DNA from: Asterias amurensis
Lineage: Eukaryota > Echinodermata > Asteroidea > Forcipulatida > Asteriidae
DNA length: 64,000 bases
Assembly: GCF_032118995.1 (NCBI RefSeq)
Contig: NC_092654.1
Coordinates: 11,912,284 to 11,976,283, forward strand
Reading direction: 5' to 3'
This document shows positions 31,701 through 41,227 of the stretch, one piece after another. The notes beneath the pieces were generated by a model. The model ran no database searches. It saw only the letters and a program-made list of their open reading frames with translations, and was not told where the DNA came from. The first letter of the stretch is position 1; each line of letters begins with the position of its first letter. A program made the translations under genes and the position numbers.

Positions 31701-34700
31701 TGTTGTTTTATGCATATGTTGAGATACACCAACTGTAAAGGCTAGTCTTTGACAATTACCAATAGTGTCCACTGCCTTTAAGTTCGCATGGAACGCAAAA
31801 CTTTTGTTGTACCTACTGTTACTTTGTCACATTGACTCCTTTGGCATTTTTCAAACCTCTGATTTGTTATGTGGTTCTAGCCTCTTACTTGGGCTCCGTT
31901 TATCAATTTTTGAGCAGTGTACATTTTGTTTGGTGATTCCAACATCAAACGAGAGCTGTTGATAAAAGACATTTTGAGAAACGGATCCCTCTGAAGTAAC
32001 GTATAGTTTTTAAGAAAGAGGTAATTTCTCACTCAAAAAAGAAAAGACTTTAGGTCTGAAGCCCTTTTAGGCACAAATGTTGTGCAACAAGGCAGTTTTT
32101 TCTTTCATTATCCTCTAGCTACTTCGATGACCAATTGAGTCAAAATTCGCACAGGTTTTTTATTTTATGCCTATGTTGGGATGCACCAAGTGGGAATACT
32201 GGTCTTTGAGAATTACCAAAGGTGTCCAGTACCTTAGACGGGCAACGCAAGCAATGCGTATCAGTCATGTCTGTGTGACTAATATCGTCAAAGTTCACGG
32301 TGAATAAGTTCATGCGGTCATTGCTTGCCCTAGTTTGGACACGCGCTGTTTCCTCAGTGCAATTACTGTCAATCAAAGATTATTAGGTTATTATAAACAG
32401 CGTAATATAATACGGATATTATTATAATCCATCATTTCTTAACTATTCTAAATAAATCGACCAAAGTCCCTTGAAGATGATATTGGCGTAGTTATTCCCT
32501 TGTAAGTTAAAGGCAGTGGACACTATTGGTAATTACTCAAAATAATGTTAAGCATAAAAACTTACTTTGGTAACAAGCAGTGGGAAGTTGATTGTATAAA
32601 CCATTAGCAGAAACGGCTCCCGCTGAAGTCACATGGTTTCTGAGATAGAAGTAATTTTTCCACGATTTCGATTTCGATACCTCAAATTTAGAATTTGAGG
32701 TCCCGAAATCAAGCATCTGAAAGCACACAACTTCGTGTGACAAAGTTTCCGTTATTATCTCGCAACTTCGACGACCAATTGAGTTCAAATTTTCACAGGT
32801 TTGTTATTTTATGCATTACATGTTGAGATACACCAAGTGGGAAGACTGGTCTTTGACAATTACCAATAGTGTCCAATGTCTTTAAATGAAACCAAATTGA
32901 ATTGATTAATAAAGATAATCAATTGATTTCGTTTCCGTTATTTCCATTTTTGTCCATTTTGTTTTCTACTTTGTTCTCTTCCTGCAGCTGTCACAGTTCG
33001 ATTCCTGACCAGGAGGTTCATTGGTGAATATGGCCATGAACCAGGTAAGCTACTGAGAACTATATCCCCCACATCTTGCCTTTTGACCACAACAGCCCTT
33101 TTCACACGAGAGCAAGTTAACAAGGGTCCCTTGCTAAATTTTAGCTATCATGGATGAGAAATTGTTGCATGGATGCGAAATTTTACAAATGTAAAGAATT
33201 TTTCGCGACGCCCATTTTGAACAGTCTATTTTAGGTTGTAAACTTATTTATCTTTTGGCAATGGGATCAAGCTCAACGCATTCTCCCGGGCGTGATTGGA
33301 ACCGGGGTCCCGGTGGTGGGGAAGATACCACTGTGCAAACCCCTTGAATCGTCCAATTCACGTCTCCAGGGTATTATTGGATCAAGTGTATCACGGATAA
33401 ACATGAAATGGCAGGTTTAATTTGGTCAACATTGTATTTTGTTTTATCCCCAGAAACCAAGTACCACCACCAGTGTAAGATAGATGGTGACATTGTACTG
33501 ATGGAAATATTGGATACGGGAAGTGAGGTATCTCTTATTTGGTTTGTCTGTTACTGATCGCCCCAAACACAAATCTCTGCCTGACTATTATCACATTTAA
33601 GTTGGTTTAAAGAGGTGCATGGACTTAGTATAGTTTTACATGTACACTTTTGGATTTTAAAAGTCAGACAGTACCAAAAGAAATACTCTTTTTAATCCAT
33701 GCGGGTGCCGGATCCTTTAAAGACACTGGACACTATTGGTAGTTTCAGATGCTAGATTTCGAGACCTCAAAATCTAATTCTGAGGTCTCGAAATAAAATT
33801 CGTGGAAAATTACTTTTTTCTCGAAAGCTATCACTTCAGAAGGAGCCGTTTCCTCACAATGTATTATACTCACAATTACTCGTTACCAAGTAAGTTTTCT
33901 GCTAAAAAAAATATTTTGAGCAATTACCGATAGTGACAACTGCCTTTAAACGTCTGTCTTAAGTTTCGTGTAACGGAAAATGCCTCTTAACATTAATGTT
34001 ACCAACGTGGCAGTAACTGATAAAATCCTGTTTACAGTTTGATGAAATCCAAGTCTATACACGCTGTGAAATGATCATATGCCAAACATTATGTGCGGGA
34101 AGTTGTAAAATTTCGAGAGCCATTCAAATAATTTTGCGGATATAATCATTATATTTGAAAAGCACCTCCTCTGGCAAGAATTTGGCTAAACTTTCATGAG
34201 GTTGAATTTTTTTTAAGCCACTGGACACCTTTGATAAATTGTCAAAGACCAGTATTTAAACTTGGTGTATCCCAACATAATCTGTAAAAAGGTGGACTAA
34301 ATCAGCATCAAAGTTACACGAAAAAAAAACCAAAAAAAAAACCAAAACACTTTGGTTGTTGCACATTTTGTGTGCTTTCAAATGCCAGTGAAATTGCTTC
34401 AAGCCTGAAATATTTTAATATTATTTGTGTGAGAAATTGCCTCTTTTTAAAAACTACGTCTTAGGGCCAACTTTACCTCAGAGGGAGCAGTTTTATTCTA
34501 TCAACAGCTCTCCATTGCTCGTTACCAAGTAAGTTTGTATGGTAACAGATGAGTCATTATAATAGTGTGCCGTGCCTTATACCACCAATATGTGTGTATT
34601 TTTATTATCTAGGTAAAGTTTGTGTATTTTTTTAATTAATCAAACAGGGTGTATTAACAGATGACATCATCCAGTGGGCAGATGGTCTCTTACTCGTCTA

Positions 34701-37700
34701 TTCAATAACTGACATGGGCAGCGTTGAAGCAATACGACAGGCACGACTCGTCATAGAAGAGAGTCGGAACACCAAGTCGGTACCCGTAGCATTCACAGTA
34801 GTAGCCAATAAGGCCGACTTACTACATCTACGGAAAGTGGATACAATGGAAGGTAAAATTAATGCTCTAAGTCAAGTCGGTCCCGTACCAACATTGCTCA
34901 TCAGGGCCCATACTCTTAAAGGCAGTGGACACTATTGGTTATTACTCAAAATGATTATTATCATAAAACCTTACTTGGTAACGAGTAATGGGGAGAGGTT
35001 GATGGTATAAAACATTGTGAGAAACGGCTCCCTCTGAAGTGCCATAGTTTTCGAGAAAGAAGTAATTTTCCACGAATTTGATTTCGAGACCTCAAGTTTA
35101 GAACTTGAGGTCTCGAAATCAACCATTAAAACGCAGTCACACAACTTCGTCTGACAAGGGTTATTTTTCTGTCATTATTATCTCGCAACTTCGATGACCG
35201 ATTGAGCTAAAATTTTCACATGTTCGTTATTTTATGCATATGTTGATATACTCCAACTGTGAAGGCTAGTCTTTGACAGTTACCAATAGCGTCCACTGTC
35301 TTTAAAGCTGTTAAGCAGAAAATACTGTTTGAAAAATGTATTTGTCTAATGTCTAAGGGGATCAAAGGGGGCCAGACCTAGTTCCAGATGAGGCTGACAC
35401 AAAAACTAGTTTTTAAAGGGAGATTCTGCGTTAGTTTGACCAATTTCTGTGTCATTTTGACACAGATTTCGGGTCAAGACCTCCGTTTTTGTTTAGCCGC
35501 TTATTGCATTATCACACATTATGACGTCAAAGTATTGTCATAAATTATGACGCACGCCGCGAACGGTAGTAGTGTGGCTAGTTTTTTTTTATAAACCTTG
35601 ATGTTGGAGCTGATCTTTTGATGAATAATAATTACGAAAAAACTTCACAAGTGTGAAAATATCAAAATCACAATTAAATGATAACTTAACTTTGTCAACA
35701 AAGTAGTCCCGTTAAAATAAGATTTTTCGCTCAGCTGTGTTGCTGTTTCTCTTAACCGTTGGCGATTGCAGATAGTGGTATTCAAAAATAATAACATTTT
35801 AAAAGCAATTCCCCCGTGTGTGGAAGGAAAGGCGTGTGGGTGAGGAGAGAGCATGCAAGACAATAAAACAAATATACATATCACTGAGTGGATCGATTCA
35901 TCACTTCACTCAGAATTTGTTTTAACCAAGAGATAAATATTGAAGCTGCTTCATGGTAATCAGAATGGATTGGTGTCAAGTTTATAAAATAAAAAGTTAA
36001 AATAATATTGCTGCAGGAAAACAAACGTAAGCAGACTGTAGTATCGAGTCTCCGTGACATTTCGGTGCCCTCGACATCTGGACGTTTATTTTTGTCTTTC
36101 AATTATCAACTGAATGTCTGCGGATGGGGGGGGGGGGGGGGGGGACGGGGATCTGCGCTCACAAATTTACATGTACATATAACCCTAACACATATCAACT
36201 CTAGTTGATAAACATAGAATATCAAAATATGACACAGATAATGTCTCCATATTAAAAAAAATACAGAACAAATAAATAGATACTTATTAAATGTATTTTC
36301 TAAGAAACACAGCCAAATACAGCCTTGATGTTAATTTACCAGCCTGATGAACTTCTTTCATGAAATAAAAAGATGTTGATAAAAAAAGAGGTTAAACAAA
36401 TTCTCGGTGTATTCCTGAAGGGGATGAGAGATTTACCACAATAGCCACTTCGTGCGAAACTGAAATAAAAACTGACGGGGAGAATCAAAAATAGCCCTTC
36501 TTTCATTCACAGCCCAGGAAACTATATTTAGCCCGCTATTCGTCGAAGTGGCTTTTTATGTATACGAACATTATTGTATCGTTGTGAAGACGCCGGATAG
36601 GGTGAACAAAGGTGGCATTTTACAAACGGCTGTTTCGTGTAGGATTTCACACCATAATGCGTCCCTTTTTAAAGACTAGTTTAATTTGCTAATTATTGTT
36701 TATGGTTTTTCTCACACAAACAAAATCAAAATCACGCAAAATACAACCTCGTTCCCAGGGGTGATCGATCTCACCGCGCCATTTTTCCCCAGCATGCCTT
36801 GCTCGATCATCGAGAGGTATCGATACGGCGCGCTGCCCATGGTAGCGAGGCTGTGCAAAATCTTGACCAGAACGAGCACATCCAAATAGAATGATCGGTA
36901 ATGCATTCACTTTGAACCTCAATGGGCAGCGCCCCAACAAGTTTAAAACACCTCCTCACTTCAGTTTCTCCCTGAAGACGAACAGAGACTGTACTGTTCG
37001 AAACGTCTTTTCAGGGCCAACACTGCCACAACAGTAGCCTTGCTCAAGGCAGTCGAATTATTCACTCCGAAAAAAGACTGCCGCTGTATAAAAACCCACC
37101 CGTATTCACTGTGCGTAAAACCCACCCATATTCACTGTGCGTAACATCACACGACACGATGCCCCCGTACACTATCCGCATCCCATGCGGAGGCCGTCAG
37201 GCCGACAGCCTTGTAGGATCTGTGTTGAAGCCACTGACCTCATTACTATAATAAGCGAGGAGTTCCCACGGTCAGCTCATTACCATAATGCCCGCGAAAG
37301 ACGAGACATATTTACCTCACACACCACCACCACGGACGCATGATAGGGTCCAAAGGTCGTGATAAGGGAAGTGCGTGATTGGACGTCAAAATGAATAATT
37401 CATTTGCCTCACATCCTGTGTTGTCTGATAGGTCTGACGAACGATATACATATTCATGAGCTGCATACTAGCATATCCTAGAGCCCCCCCAATTTCGTCC
37501 ACTATTGGAATTTTTTCAATACAACACATTAAAACGGGAAGATACAGACCCGACAAGGCTGTCGGCCTGACGGCCTCCGCATGCGGTTAGTGGTGTACGA
37601 GTGCGATGACTTGTGTGAACAGTATTCGTGCGATGTGACAGTGTGTATACGGGTGGGTCATTCGGTGTGATCGCACACACCATGCACAGGGTATACGGCG

Positions 37701-39419
37701 GGTGGGTTTACAGCTGCGTCTTTTCGGAGCGAATAATGCGACTGCCTTGAGCAAGGCTACCACAACAGAGATTTACACATGATTGTGGTCATGGTTTACA
37801 ATACATGTTTAGTTTCTTCCTACATCTTCTCACATTCAAGGCAATAAATCCTCAACCATAAAACAGCAGTCGGATGCCATCAATTCATTTATAATTTTCT
37901 GGATTACGGGAAACTGTGCCAGAAGCGGGTTCCCCAACAGTCAGAATTCATAAAGTCTTCCGGTCCAAGCATCTTTGTGTGTAACCCTAGATTAAAGGTA
38001 AACAAAGCTACTCAAAACCCACAGAGCTCACCATTATCTAAAATTATCTCCCTCCAGGCGGCTAAGTCGACAATGGGGCTTCCCACTGCACAATCGGAAT
38101 ACACTTCTTGACTCGTCTGTATTAGGAAATGTGACCGGCTCCACAAATACATCCAAACTGACAAACATTTTGATGCAAGACAAATACCGCTAGCATTCAT
38201 TAGTGTCTTCGGTAATAAATAATATTACCGATGAATAAATACAATAATAGAGTAAAAAATAAGACAGAAAATATTACTGCAAAAATAGCACCTGTCATCA
38301 CATTTTGATGGGTCTTAACTGGGAACTTAGGAGGGCGCCGCCAACGGCGGGGAAAAACACTCCTTCAAAAATCGAAAGGTGCGGGGGGGGGGTGTTTACG
38401 CCTAGTTTTTTCCGGGTCAAATTTCAAAAAATAAGACAGAAAACATTACTGCTAAAGTAGCACCTGTCATCACATTTTGATGGGTCTTAACTGGGAACTT
38501 AGATTTGGCGCCGCAAACGGCGGGGAAAAACACTACTTCAAAAACACTACTGCTAAAATAGCACCTGTCATCACATTTTGATGGGTCTTAACTGGGAACT
38601 TAGGAGGGCGCCGCCAACGGCGGGGAAAAACACTACTTCAAAAATCGAAAGGTGCGGGGGTGTTCACGCCTAGTTTTTTTTTCGGGTCAAATTTCAACAA
38701 CACACTCATTGAGGAAACTTCGCACTTATGACCAACTAATTACTGAACACAAACAAAACAAGGATAATAGTCAAATTAGTTTGCGTGATTTTGTTCTTTT
38801 AGGGGATCCTTCAAAATACGGCTGGTCTTACGGCATTGTTCGCCCATCTTTGTTTGTCCATTTAAAATCAGAAGCGAGGCTGGAAGCTAACATATCAGGA
38901 ACATGTGACGGTCTATAACAGTCTTGTTTCCAAGAAATTTGCATACCCAGTCTCGCTTCCATGGGCTGTGTAATAATTATAACCTATACAAGTCTATTAT
39001 TGGTAATCGACAGTTGTGTACAGATTAATGTATTCAAGAAGAAAAGCGCGGGCTATCCCTTTAATTTAGTGACGTATTGGACCAAGGGGTCGGTCTACAT
39101 GTACACATGTATATTGCTTCTAATGTGTGTTTACTATAGATCAAAGATGGTGATTGCTATGTTCTACTTTGAGTATTTTACAGAATTATTCAGTCACAAT
39201 AATATTGTCTCATTTTCTATCCCGCTTACAGGTGAACGATTATCAAAGGAAATTGGGTGCTCTTTTGCCGAGCTATCAGCCTCGGAGAGCTACGATAAGA
39301 TTGCCGACGTCTTCCACGAACTTTACCGAGAGATCCGAATGTATAAGTTCGGCTCCCGATCGACTCTCTTCGGCAGGATGTTCGGTCACACTCGGGACAA
39401 AAAGACTATGACGTTATAA
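16617..39419 (+). CDS. RERG/RERGL-like Ras-family protein with degenerate switch regions, five exons
   Basis: Exons 16617-16713, 32988-33044, 33454-33527, 34648-34852 and 39232-39419 have GT-AG borders and join in frame to 206 residues. The order is a basic N-terminus, P-loop GVNGVGKS (about 25-32), 'TVRFLTRRFIGEY' leading to switch I, 'EILDTGSE' for switch II, 'WADGLLLVYSITD', the base motif NKAD and the SA motif in 'ELSAS'. There is no C-terminal CAAX box, as in RERG. Against Ras numbering, Thr35 is Glu, Ala59 Gly, Gly60 Ser and Gln61 Glu. Mg2+ binding and hydrolysis should suffer, while P-loop and guanine contacts remain. The intact frame argues for function; RERGL is, as I recall, also degenerate here. 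The paralogue at 45.9-51.2 kb keeps these residues. Function is inferred from family only. Confidence 0.9.
16776..16963. mobile_element. Family G 'gctaagca' repeat in intron 1
   Basis: Inverted phrases 'gtttcacaaagctgtcaatt ... gctaagcaagaaatga' and 'gctaagcaagtttttgtact ... gatgaaattggctc' match the copies at 50.0, 52.3 and 62.0 kb. Non-coding. Confidence 0.55.
16964..18104. other. Intron 1 stretch without recognised features
   Basis: AT-rich intronic sequence. Short frames are present but none resembles a known family, and no repeat copy was identified. Confidence 0.4.
18105..18573. mobile_element. Two partial family B copies
   Basis: A left-end piece (18105-18180, 'ccactgggcactattggtaa') precedes a longer copy from 18242 (ttaaaggcagcggacactat) to about 18573 ('gtctttgacaattaccaagg'). 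The longer copy has 'gcccgaagcccgtttaggca' at the centre and lacks a clear right terminus. Confidence 0.7.
18574..19790. other. Intron 1 stretch without recognised features
   Basis: No repeat copy or exon is recognised. Around 19240-19400 the sequence becomes GC-richer ('caccggccggcgtgtc', 'cggtatactccggtatctca'), unlike its AT-rich surroundings, but no structure was resolved. Confidence 0.35.
19791..20023. mobile_element. TA-flanked MITE with CACTGTAAAAAA ends
   Basis: The left end is TA-CACTGTAAAAAAAA and the right end TTTTTTACAGTG-TA. Inside, 'atccgtaaaatttacgg' faces 'ccgtaaattttacggat', and 'cttccacc' blocks also pair. The TA duplication and end sequence suggest a Tc1/mariner-like non-autonomous element. 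It is 233 bp with no reading frame. Confidence 0.75.
20426..20809. mobile_element. Family A element
   Basis: A full-length copy with TTAA on both ends and the hairpin 'gagacctcaagtttagaatt' facing 'tgaggtctcg'. It sits in intron 1. Confidence 0.9.
21082..21499. mobile_element. Family A element with an internal duplication
   Basis: TTAA at both ends. The stretch 'acttcagatggagccgtttc' is repeated as 'acttcagagggagctatttc' about 45 bp later, which makes this copy longer than the others. Confidence 0.85.
21503..21633. mobile_element. Family E foldback element, degraded
   Basis: The phrases 'ctcaggacttaggacgagtc', 'actaatcctaagttaggacg' and 'cgtttcgtgaaatcggctgc' match the family E interior and right end. 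The left end is poor. Confidence 0.5.
22234..22726. mobile_element. Family A element nested in J, itself split by E
   Basis: The left end is ttaaagacacgggacactat and the right end accaatagtgtccagtgcct. The inside matches family A except for the inserted block at 22360-22510. Confidence 0.8.
22360..22510. mobile_element. Family E element nested in family A
   Basis: The ends are gggtggatttcacaagtagt and ctttgtgaaatcgacccc, with 'ctaggactagtcctaagtta' inside. It interrupts the usual family A phrase 'acacccttgtcacac'. Confidence 0.8.
23263..23398. mobile_element. Truncated family A left end
   Basis: It begins ttaaaggcagtggacactat and stops after 'gctccctctgaagtaacgta', before the central hairpin. 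Confidence 0.75.
23799..24172. mobile_element. Family B element
   Basis: TTAA flanks both ends. The centre is 'gacttcagacccgaagcttt', and 'gtcaaaattttcacagattt' follows, as in the other B copies. Confidence 0.8.
24280..24619. mobile_element. Family A element with a shortened left end
   Basis: It begins ttaaaggcgcattaaacctt, missing about 40 bp of the left arm. The right end (accaatagtgtccactgcct) is intact. Confidence 0.82.
24620..25739. other. Intron 1 stretch; one small palindrome
   Basis: An inverted repeat at about 24637-24698 pairs 'tgggtcagactgatcca' with 'tgtcaaatctgaccca'. No gene or other repeat was recognised in the rest. Confidence 0.4.
25740..26087. mobile_element. Family A element, right end lost
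   Basis: It begins ttaaaggaagtggacactat, contains the 'gacctcggaattagattttg' hairpin region and stops at 'caccaagtgaaaagacgagc' without the right terminus. Confidence 0.8.
26510..26900. repeat. 21-bp minisatellite with degraded edges
   Basis: The core (about 26634-26823) is roughly nine units of 'cgacaatccaacggcaccacg'. Looser units extend to both sides. Because 21 is a multiple of three, long frames stay open on both strands (for example T-A-P-R-D-N-P repeats on the plus strand). These are by-products of the repeat, with no other sign of a gene. Confidence 0.85.
26901..28248. other. Intron 1 stretch without recognised features
   Basis: No repeat copy, exon or RNA gene was identified. The base composition is unremarkable. 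Confidence 0.35.
28249..28859. mobile_element. Family A element interrupted by a 210-bp hairpin
   Basis: TTAA at both ends, with left end 'ttaaacacagtggacaggac'. The family A sequence 'gagccgtttctcacaatg' is split at 'tttctcaca' by the element at 28541-28750. Confidence 0.88.
28541..28750. mobile_element. 210-bp hairpin transposon with 9-bp target duplication
   Basis: The ends are TAGACTTGTGGACAAGTCG and its inverse, and the arms pair almost to the centre ('ctctgaggagtcg'). The 9-bp duplication 'tttctcaca' is exact (28532-28540 and 28751-28759), and joining the flanks restores family A. There is no reading frame. Duplication size points to a Mutator-like mobiliser, but the termini were not matched to any family. 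Confidence 0.92.
28860..29567. other. Intron 1 stretch without recognised features
   Basis: AT-rich, with nothing beyond short frames. Confidence 0.35.
29568..29938. mobile_element. Family B element
   Basis: TTAA at both ends. The centre 'agacttcaggcctaaagtct' is palindromic, and the right end is 'ccattagtgtccagtgactt'. Confidence 0.8.
30216..30597. mobile_element. Family B element
   Basis: It begins ttaaaggcactggccactat and ends 'tatagtgcctttaa', with 'acttcaggcctgaagccttt' at the centre. Confidence 0.8.
30975..31310 (-). pseudogene. LINE retrotransposon 3' fragment (reverse transcriptase C-terminus)
   Basis: The minus-strand frame at 31301-31068 carries 'FSFVAPRIWNNLPERIR' followed by S-L-T-L-F-K-K-S-L-K-T-H-L, the usual ending of CR1/L2/Jockey-type reverse transcriptase proteins. 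It is followed by a short 3' tail with 'gctttataaatattt'. Everything upstream of this ending is missing, so it is a dead 5'-truncated copy in intron 1. Confidence 0.75.
31395..31781. mobile_element. Family A element
   Basis: Full-length and close to the apparent consensus, with TTAA at both ends and a strong central hairpin. Confidence 0.9.
31945..32235. mobile_element. Family B element, left end missing
   Basis: It starts at 'gagagctgttgataaaagac' and runs through 'actttaggtctgaagccctt' to 'aaaggtgtccagtacctta'. Confidence 0.7.
32507..32885. mobile_element. Family A element just upstream of exon 2
   Basis: TTAA at both ends. The right end lies about 100 bp from the exon 2 acceptor of the RERG-like gene. 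Confidence 0.88.
32988..33044 (+). CDS. RERG-like gene 1, exon 2
   Basis: This 57-nt exon follows 'tctcttcctgcag' and codes (A)VTVRFLTRRFIGEYGHEP, ending at CCAG|GTAAGC. Length and phases match the 57-nt exon at 51172-51228 exactly. It covers helix 1 and the start of switch I. Where Ras proteins read Y-D-P-T, this one reads Y-G-H-E. Confidence 0.9.
33454..33527 (+). CDS. RERG-like gene 1, exon 3 (switch II strand)
   Basis: This 74-nt exon after 'tatccccag' codes (E)TKYHHQCKIDGD followed by I-V-L-M-E-I-L-D-T-G-S-E, then the donor GTATCT in phase 0. The paralogue ends the matching exon D-T-A-G-Q at the same phase, so D-T-G-S-E is a substitution and not a shifted splice. Confidence 0.9.
33717..33949. 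mobile_element. Family A element with an internal deletion
   Basis: TTAA at both ends, with left end ttaaagacactggacactat. The section from 'gtcaaagacc' to the receptor-like 'cttgtcacac' phrase is missing. Confidence 0.82.
34213..34580. mobile_element. Family B element next to exon 4
   Basis: It starts ttaagccactggacaccttt and ends 'atagtgtgccgtgcctta', 67 bp before exon 4. It has A-rich expansion 'gaaaaaaaaaccaaaaaaaa' inside. Confidence 0.72.
34648..34852 (+). CDS. RERG-like gene 1, exon 4 (NKAD exon)
   Basis: Sixty-eight codons after 'taatcaaacag' carry G-V-L-T-D-D-I-I-Q-W-A-D-G-L-L-L-V-Y-S-I, then A-F-T-V-V-A-N-K-A-D-L-L with the intact guanine-binding N-K-A-D. The donor is GAAG|GTAAAA, phase 1. 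If read through, a frame continues into the family A copy 63 bp later. Confidence 0.92.
34916..35305. mobile_element. Family A element just downstream of exon 4
   Basis: A full-length copy with TTAA at both ends, starting 63 bp past the exon 4 donor. Confidence 0.9.
35306..37034. other. Intron 4 stretch; long G run, otherwise unrecognised
   Basis: A run of about 20 G lies near 36126-36146. The segment 36720-36960 is less AT-rich ('cgcgccatttttccccagcatgcc') and may be a repeat, but no second copy is present here. No exon is seen. Confidence 0.35.
37035..37759. mobile_element. 725-bp inverted-repeat transposon with 9-bp target duplication
   Basis: The ends are TAGCCTTGCTCAAGGCAGTCG-like and match for about 39 bp up to 'attattcactccgaaaa'. 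A second inverted block inside pairs 'cggaggccgtcaggccgaca' (37187) with its complement near 37563. The exact duplication 'ccacaacag' lies at 37026-37034 and 37760-37768. No transposase is visible. Confidence 0.92.
38268..38690. repeat. Tandem duplication, three partial units
   Basis: The phrase 'tagcacctgtcatcacattt' followed by 'gggtcttaactgggaactta' and 'ggcgccgc.aacggcgggga' occurs three times, about 180 and 110 bp apart. The outer two units also share 'aatcgaaaggtgcgggggg' and 'cgcctagtttttt'. The middle unit is shorter. Confidence 0.8.
39232..39419 (+). CDS. RERG-like gene 1, exon 5 (last coding exon)
   Basis: After 'cccgcttacag' the exon codes (G)ERLSKEIGCSFAELSASE with the S-A nucleotide-base loop, then V-F-H-E-L-Y-R-E-I-R-M-Y-K-F-G and a basic tail ending D-K-K-T-M-T-L-stop. 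There is no cysteine near the C-terminus, so no prenylation is expected. Confidence 0.92.
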
Positions 39420-39994
39420 GGAAGTAAGATGGTGTTTGAGAATTGTGAAGGACAATGGTCAAGGAGCTCTTTGCACAAAACAAAAAAATGAGGAGTGAAA
39501 ATCCACAGAAACTGTGCATGTCGAACCGCGAAGGGAACAATTTGTACAATGTACAGATAGATATATTATATTATGGACTTGCCAACTTAGCATTATGGTT
39601 TAGCGTGAACTCTCCTAGCACTATAATTTGTTAGCAAAACTCCACGATTGACAGGATATGTATTTCCTTCAGAATTCATTTATCAGGCTGATGAACAGAT
39701 TTGTTCTTCACATTTTGTGAAAGTTTTGGAGAAGAACCGTGGACAGCGTATAATGACCATAGTGCCAAATACGTCCGAATGCGCCATGCGGTGCGTATAT
39801 GGAGCTCCATGGTATGTGTCGGTATAAAGCGGTTATACATACACTTTTTATTTATTTATGGCAAAACAGTCATTTGCTGCATGGCCCAATGGGTGTGGCC
39901 CGGGTGCTTTATGAAAGATAAAGGCCGGAACAATGAAAATTGCAGGTGGTATTGCGCCAACAGCATAACTGTTTACAAATATTTAAAAAGTCCA
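39420..39994 (+). other. Probable 3' UTR and flank of RERG-like gene 1
   Basis: No further frame of interest follows the stop. A clear AATAAA was not found in the first 500 bases; one lies at about 40551 after a family B copy. The transcript end is unknown. Confidence 0.35.
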
Positions 39995-40372
39995 TTAAAG
40001 TGACTAGACACCTGTGGTAATATTATCAAAGACCAATATTCTAAATTGGTGTAATCCAACATAATTATATGCATAAAATAACAAATCTGGGAAAATTTGG
40101 GTTGGTGATCGAAGTTGCAAGAGAATATAATGGAAGAAAAAAACCTTGTTGACATTGTGTTGTGCTTTCACATGCCTAAAAGGCTTCAAGCCTGAAGTCT
40201 TTTAATATTTGAGTGAGAAATATCCCCTTTCTTTAAGAAAACTAGATTACTTCAGAGAGGGAGCCGTTTCTCAACTTATATTGTTTTATGCTATCAAAAG
40301 CTCTCCATTGCTCGGTACAAAGCAAGTTTTTATGCTAACGATAATTTTGAGTAATTGCAAACAGTGTTACTG
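39995..40372. mobile_element. Family B element
   Basis: It begins ttaaagtgactagacacctg, with 'cttcaagcctgaagtctttt' at the centre and 'gagtaattgcaaacagtgtt' at the right. Confidence 0.75.
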
Positions 40373-41227
40373 CAGATGTTTTGCTTTTGAAGATATTTTT
40401 TAAATAAAAAATTATTTGATTGACAATCATAAGACCCATTCTACTTGAGCGCCCCACCCCCATTATTGCATAACAGCTGCAAGTGGGTTGGTTGACTGAC
40501 AGTCGCCTGTTTTCAAATGGCACGTCATAAGTTAGTTCTCAATTGTATGAAATAAATATTTATCTCTCATTATTTGAATCATGCTCATTGTAATGTTTTC
40601 TACATATTATTTTGGAAAGTCTCCGTGTTCTGGAACCACCTTTTGATTCGTTTTGAAATAGTTGTTAGTAGGCCATTATGTTGATATGTTTAGTTTACTC
40701 AAAATGAGATATTCCTTTTTTGTTTTTGTAAAAAATAAGTGAAAAGGTGGTGGCAGGATGCGGAAAGTTTCCATATTTTGATGTGCTTATCTTATGAAAA
40801 TATACTGAACTCACCAAACAAAATCAGCTTCGGTTGGGACTCCTTCGTCAAGTATTGAAGATCAACGTTGAGGACACTGTTTAGAATTTGTTGATGGGGC
40901 CCTTGGACTCCGTTGGTACTGACGTCCTGCACCACCAGTTCCAAATTACCAGGAGCGGCCAATAATTCCAAGACAACTGGAGCTCAAAATAGCATTCCTT
41001 ATAGCACTGGACAAAAACTAACAACTCACAGTCGTATACTTAATGATTTGCATCCCCAGAAACACAAAAACAGACTCCGTTGTGTCACTTCAATACGAAA
41101 TTGGATCACACCATGAAGAGTAGGGACACACACATGTGTCACAGCAGCCATTTTGAAAAGTGATCAAAACATTGGATATGGCGCCACCTTGTGTTCTTGT
41201 ATCGCTCAGGCAGGTTTTGTTTGTCTA

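Noticed and set aside
33260..33400. tRNA-SINE-like 'ccggttccaatcacg' on the minus strand
   Set aside because: The B-box match is imperfect and no A box could be placed; left unannotated.
38652..38918. 88-codon frame with 'DFVLLGDPS', reminiscent of a retroelement integrase tail
   Set aside because: The likeness is short and unsupported by neighbouring retroelement domains; it lies in intron 4 after a tandem repeat.
38961..39419. 152-codon frame ending at the RERG-like stop
   Set aside because: Its first part is intron; only the part after the acceptor at 39231 is coding, as shown by the match to Ras proteins.
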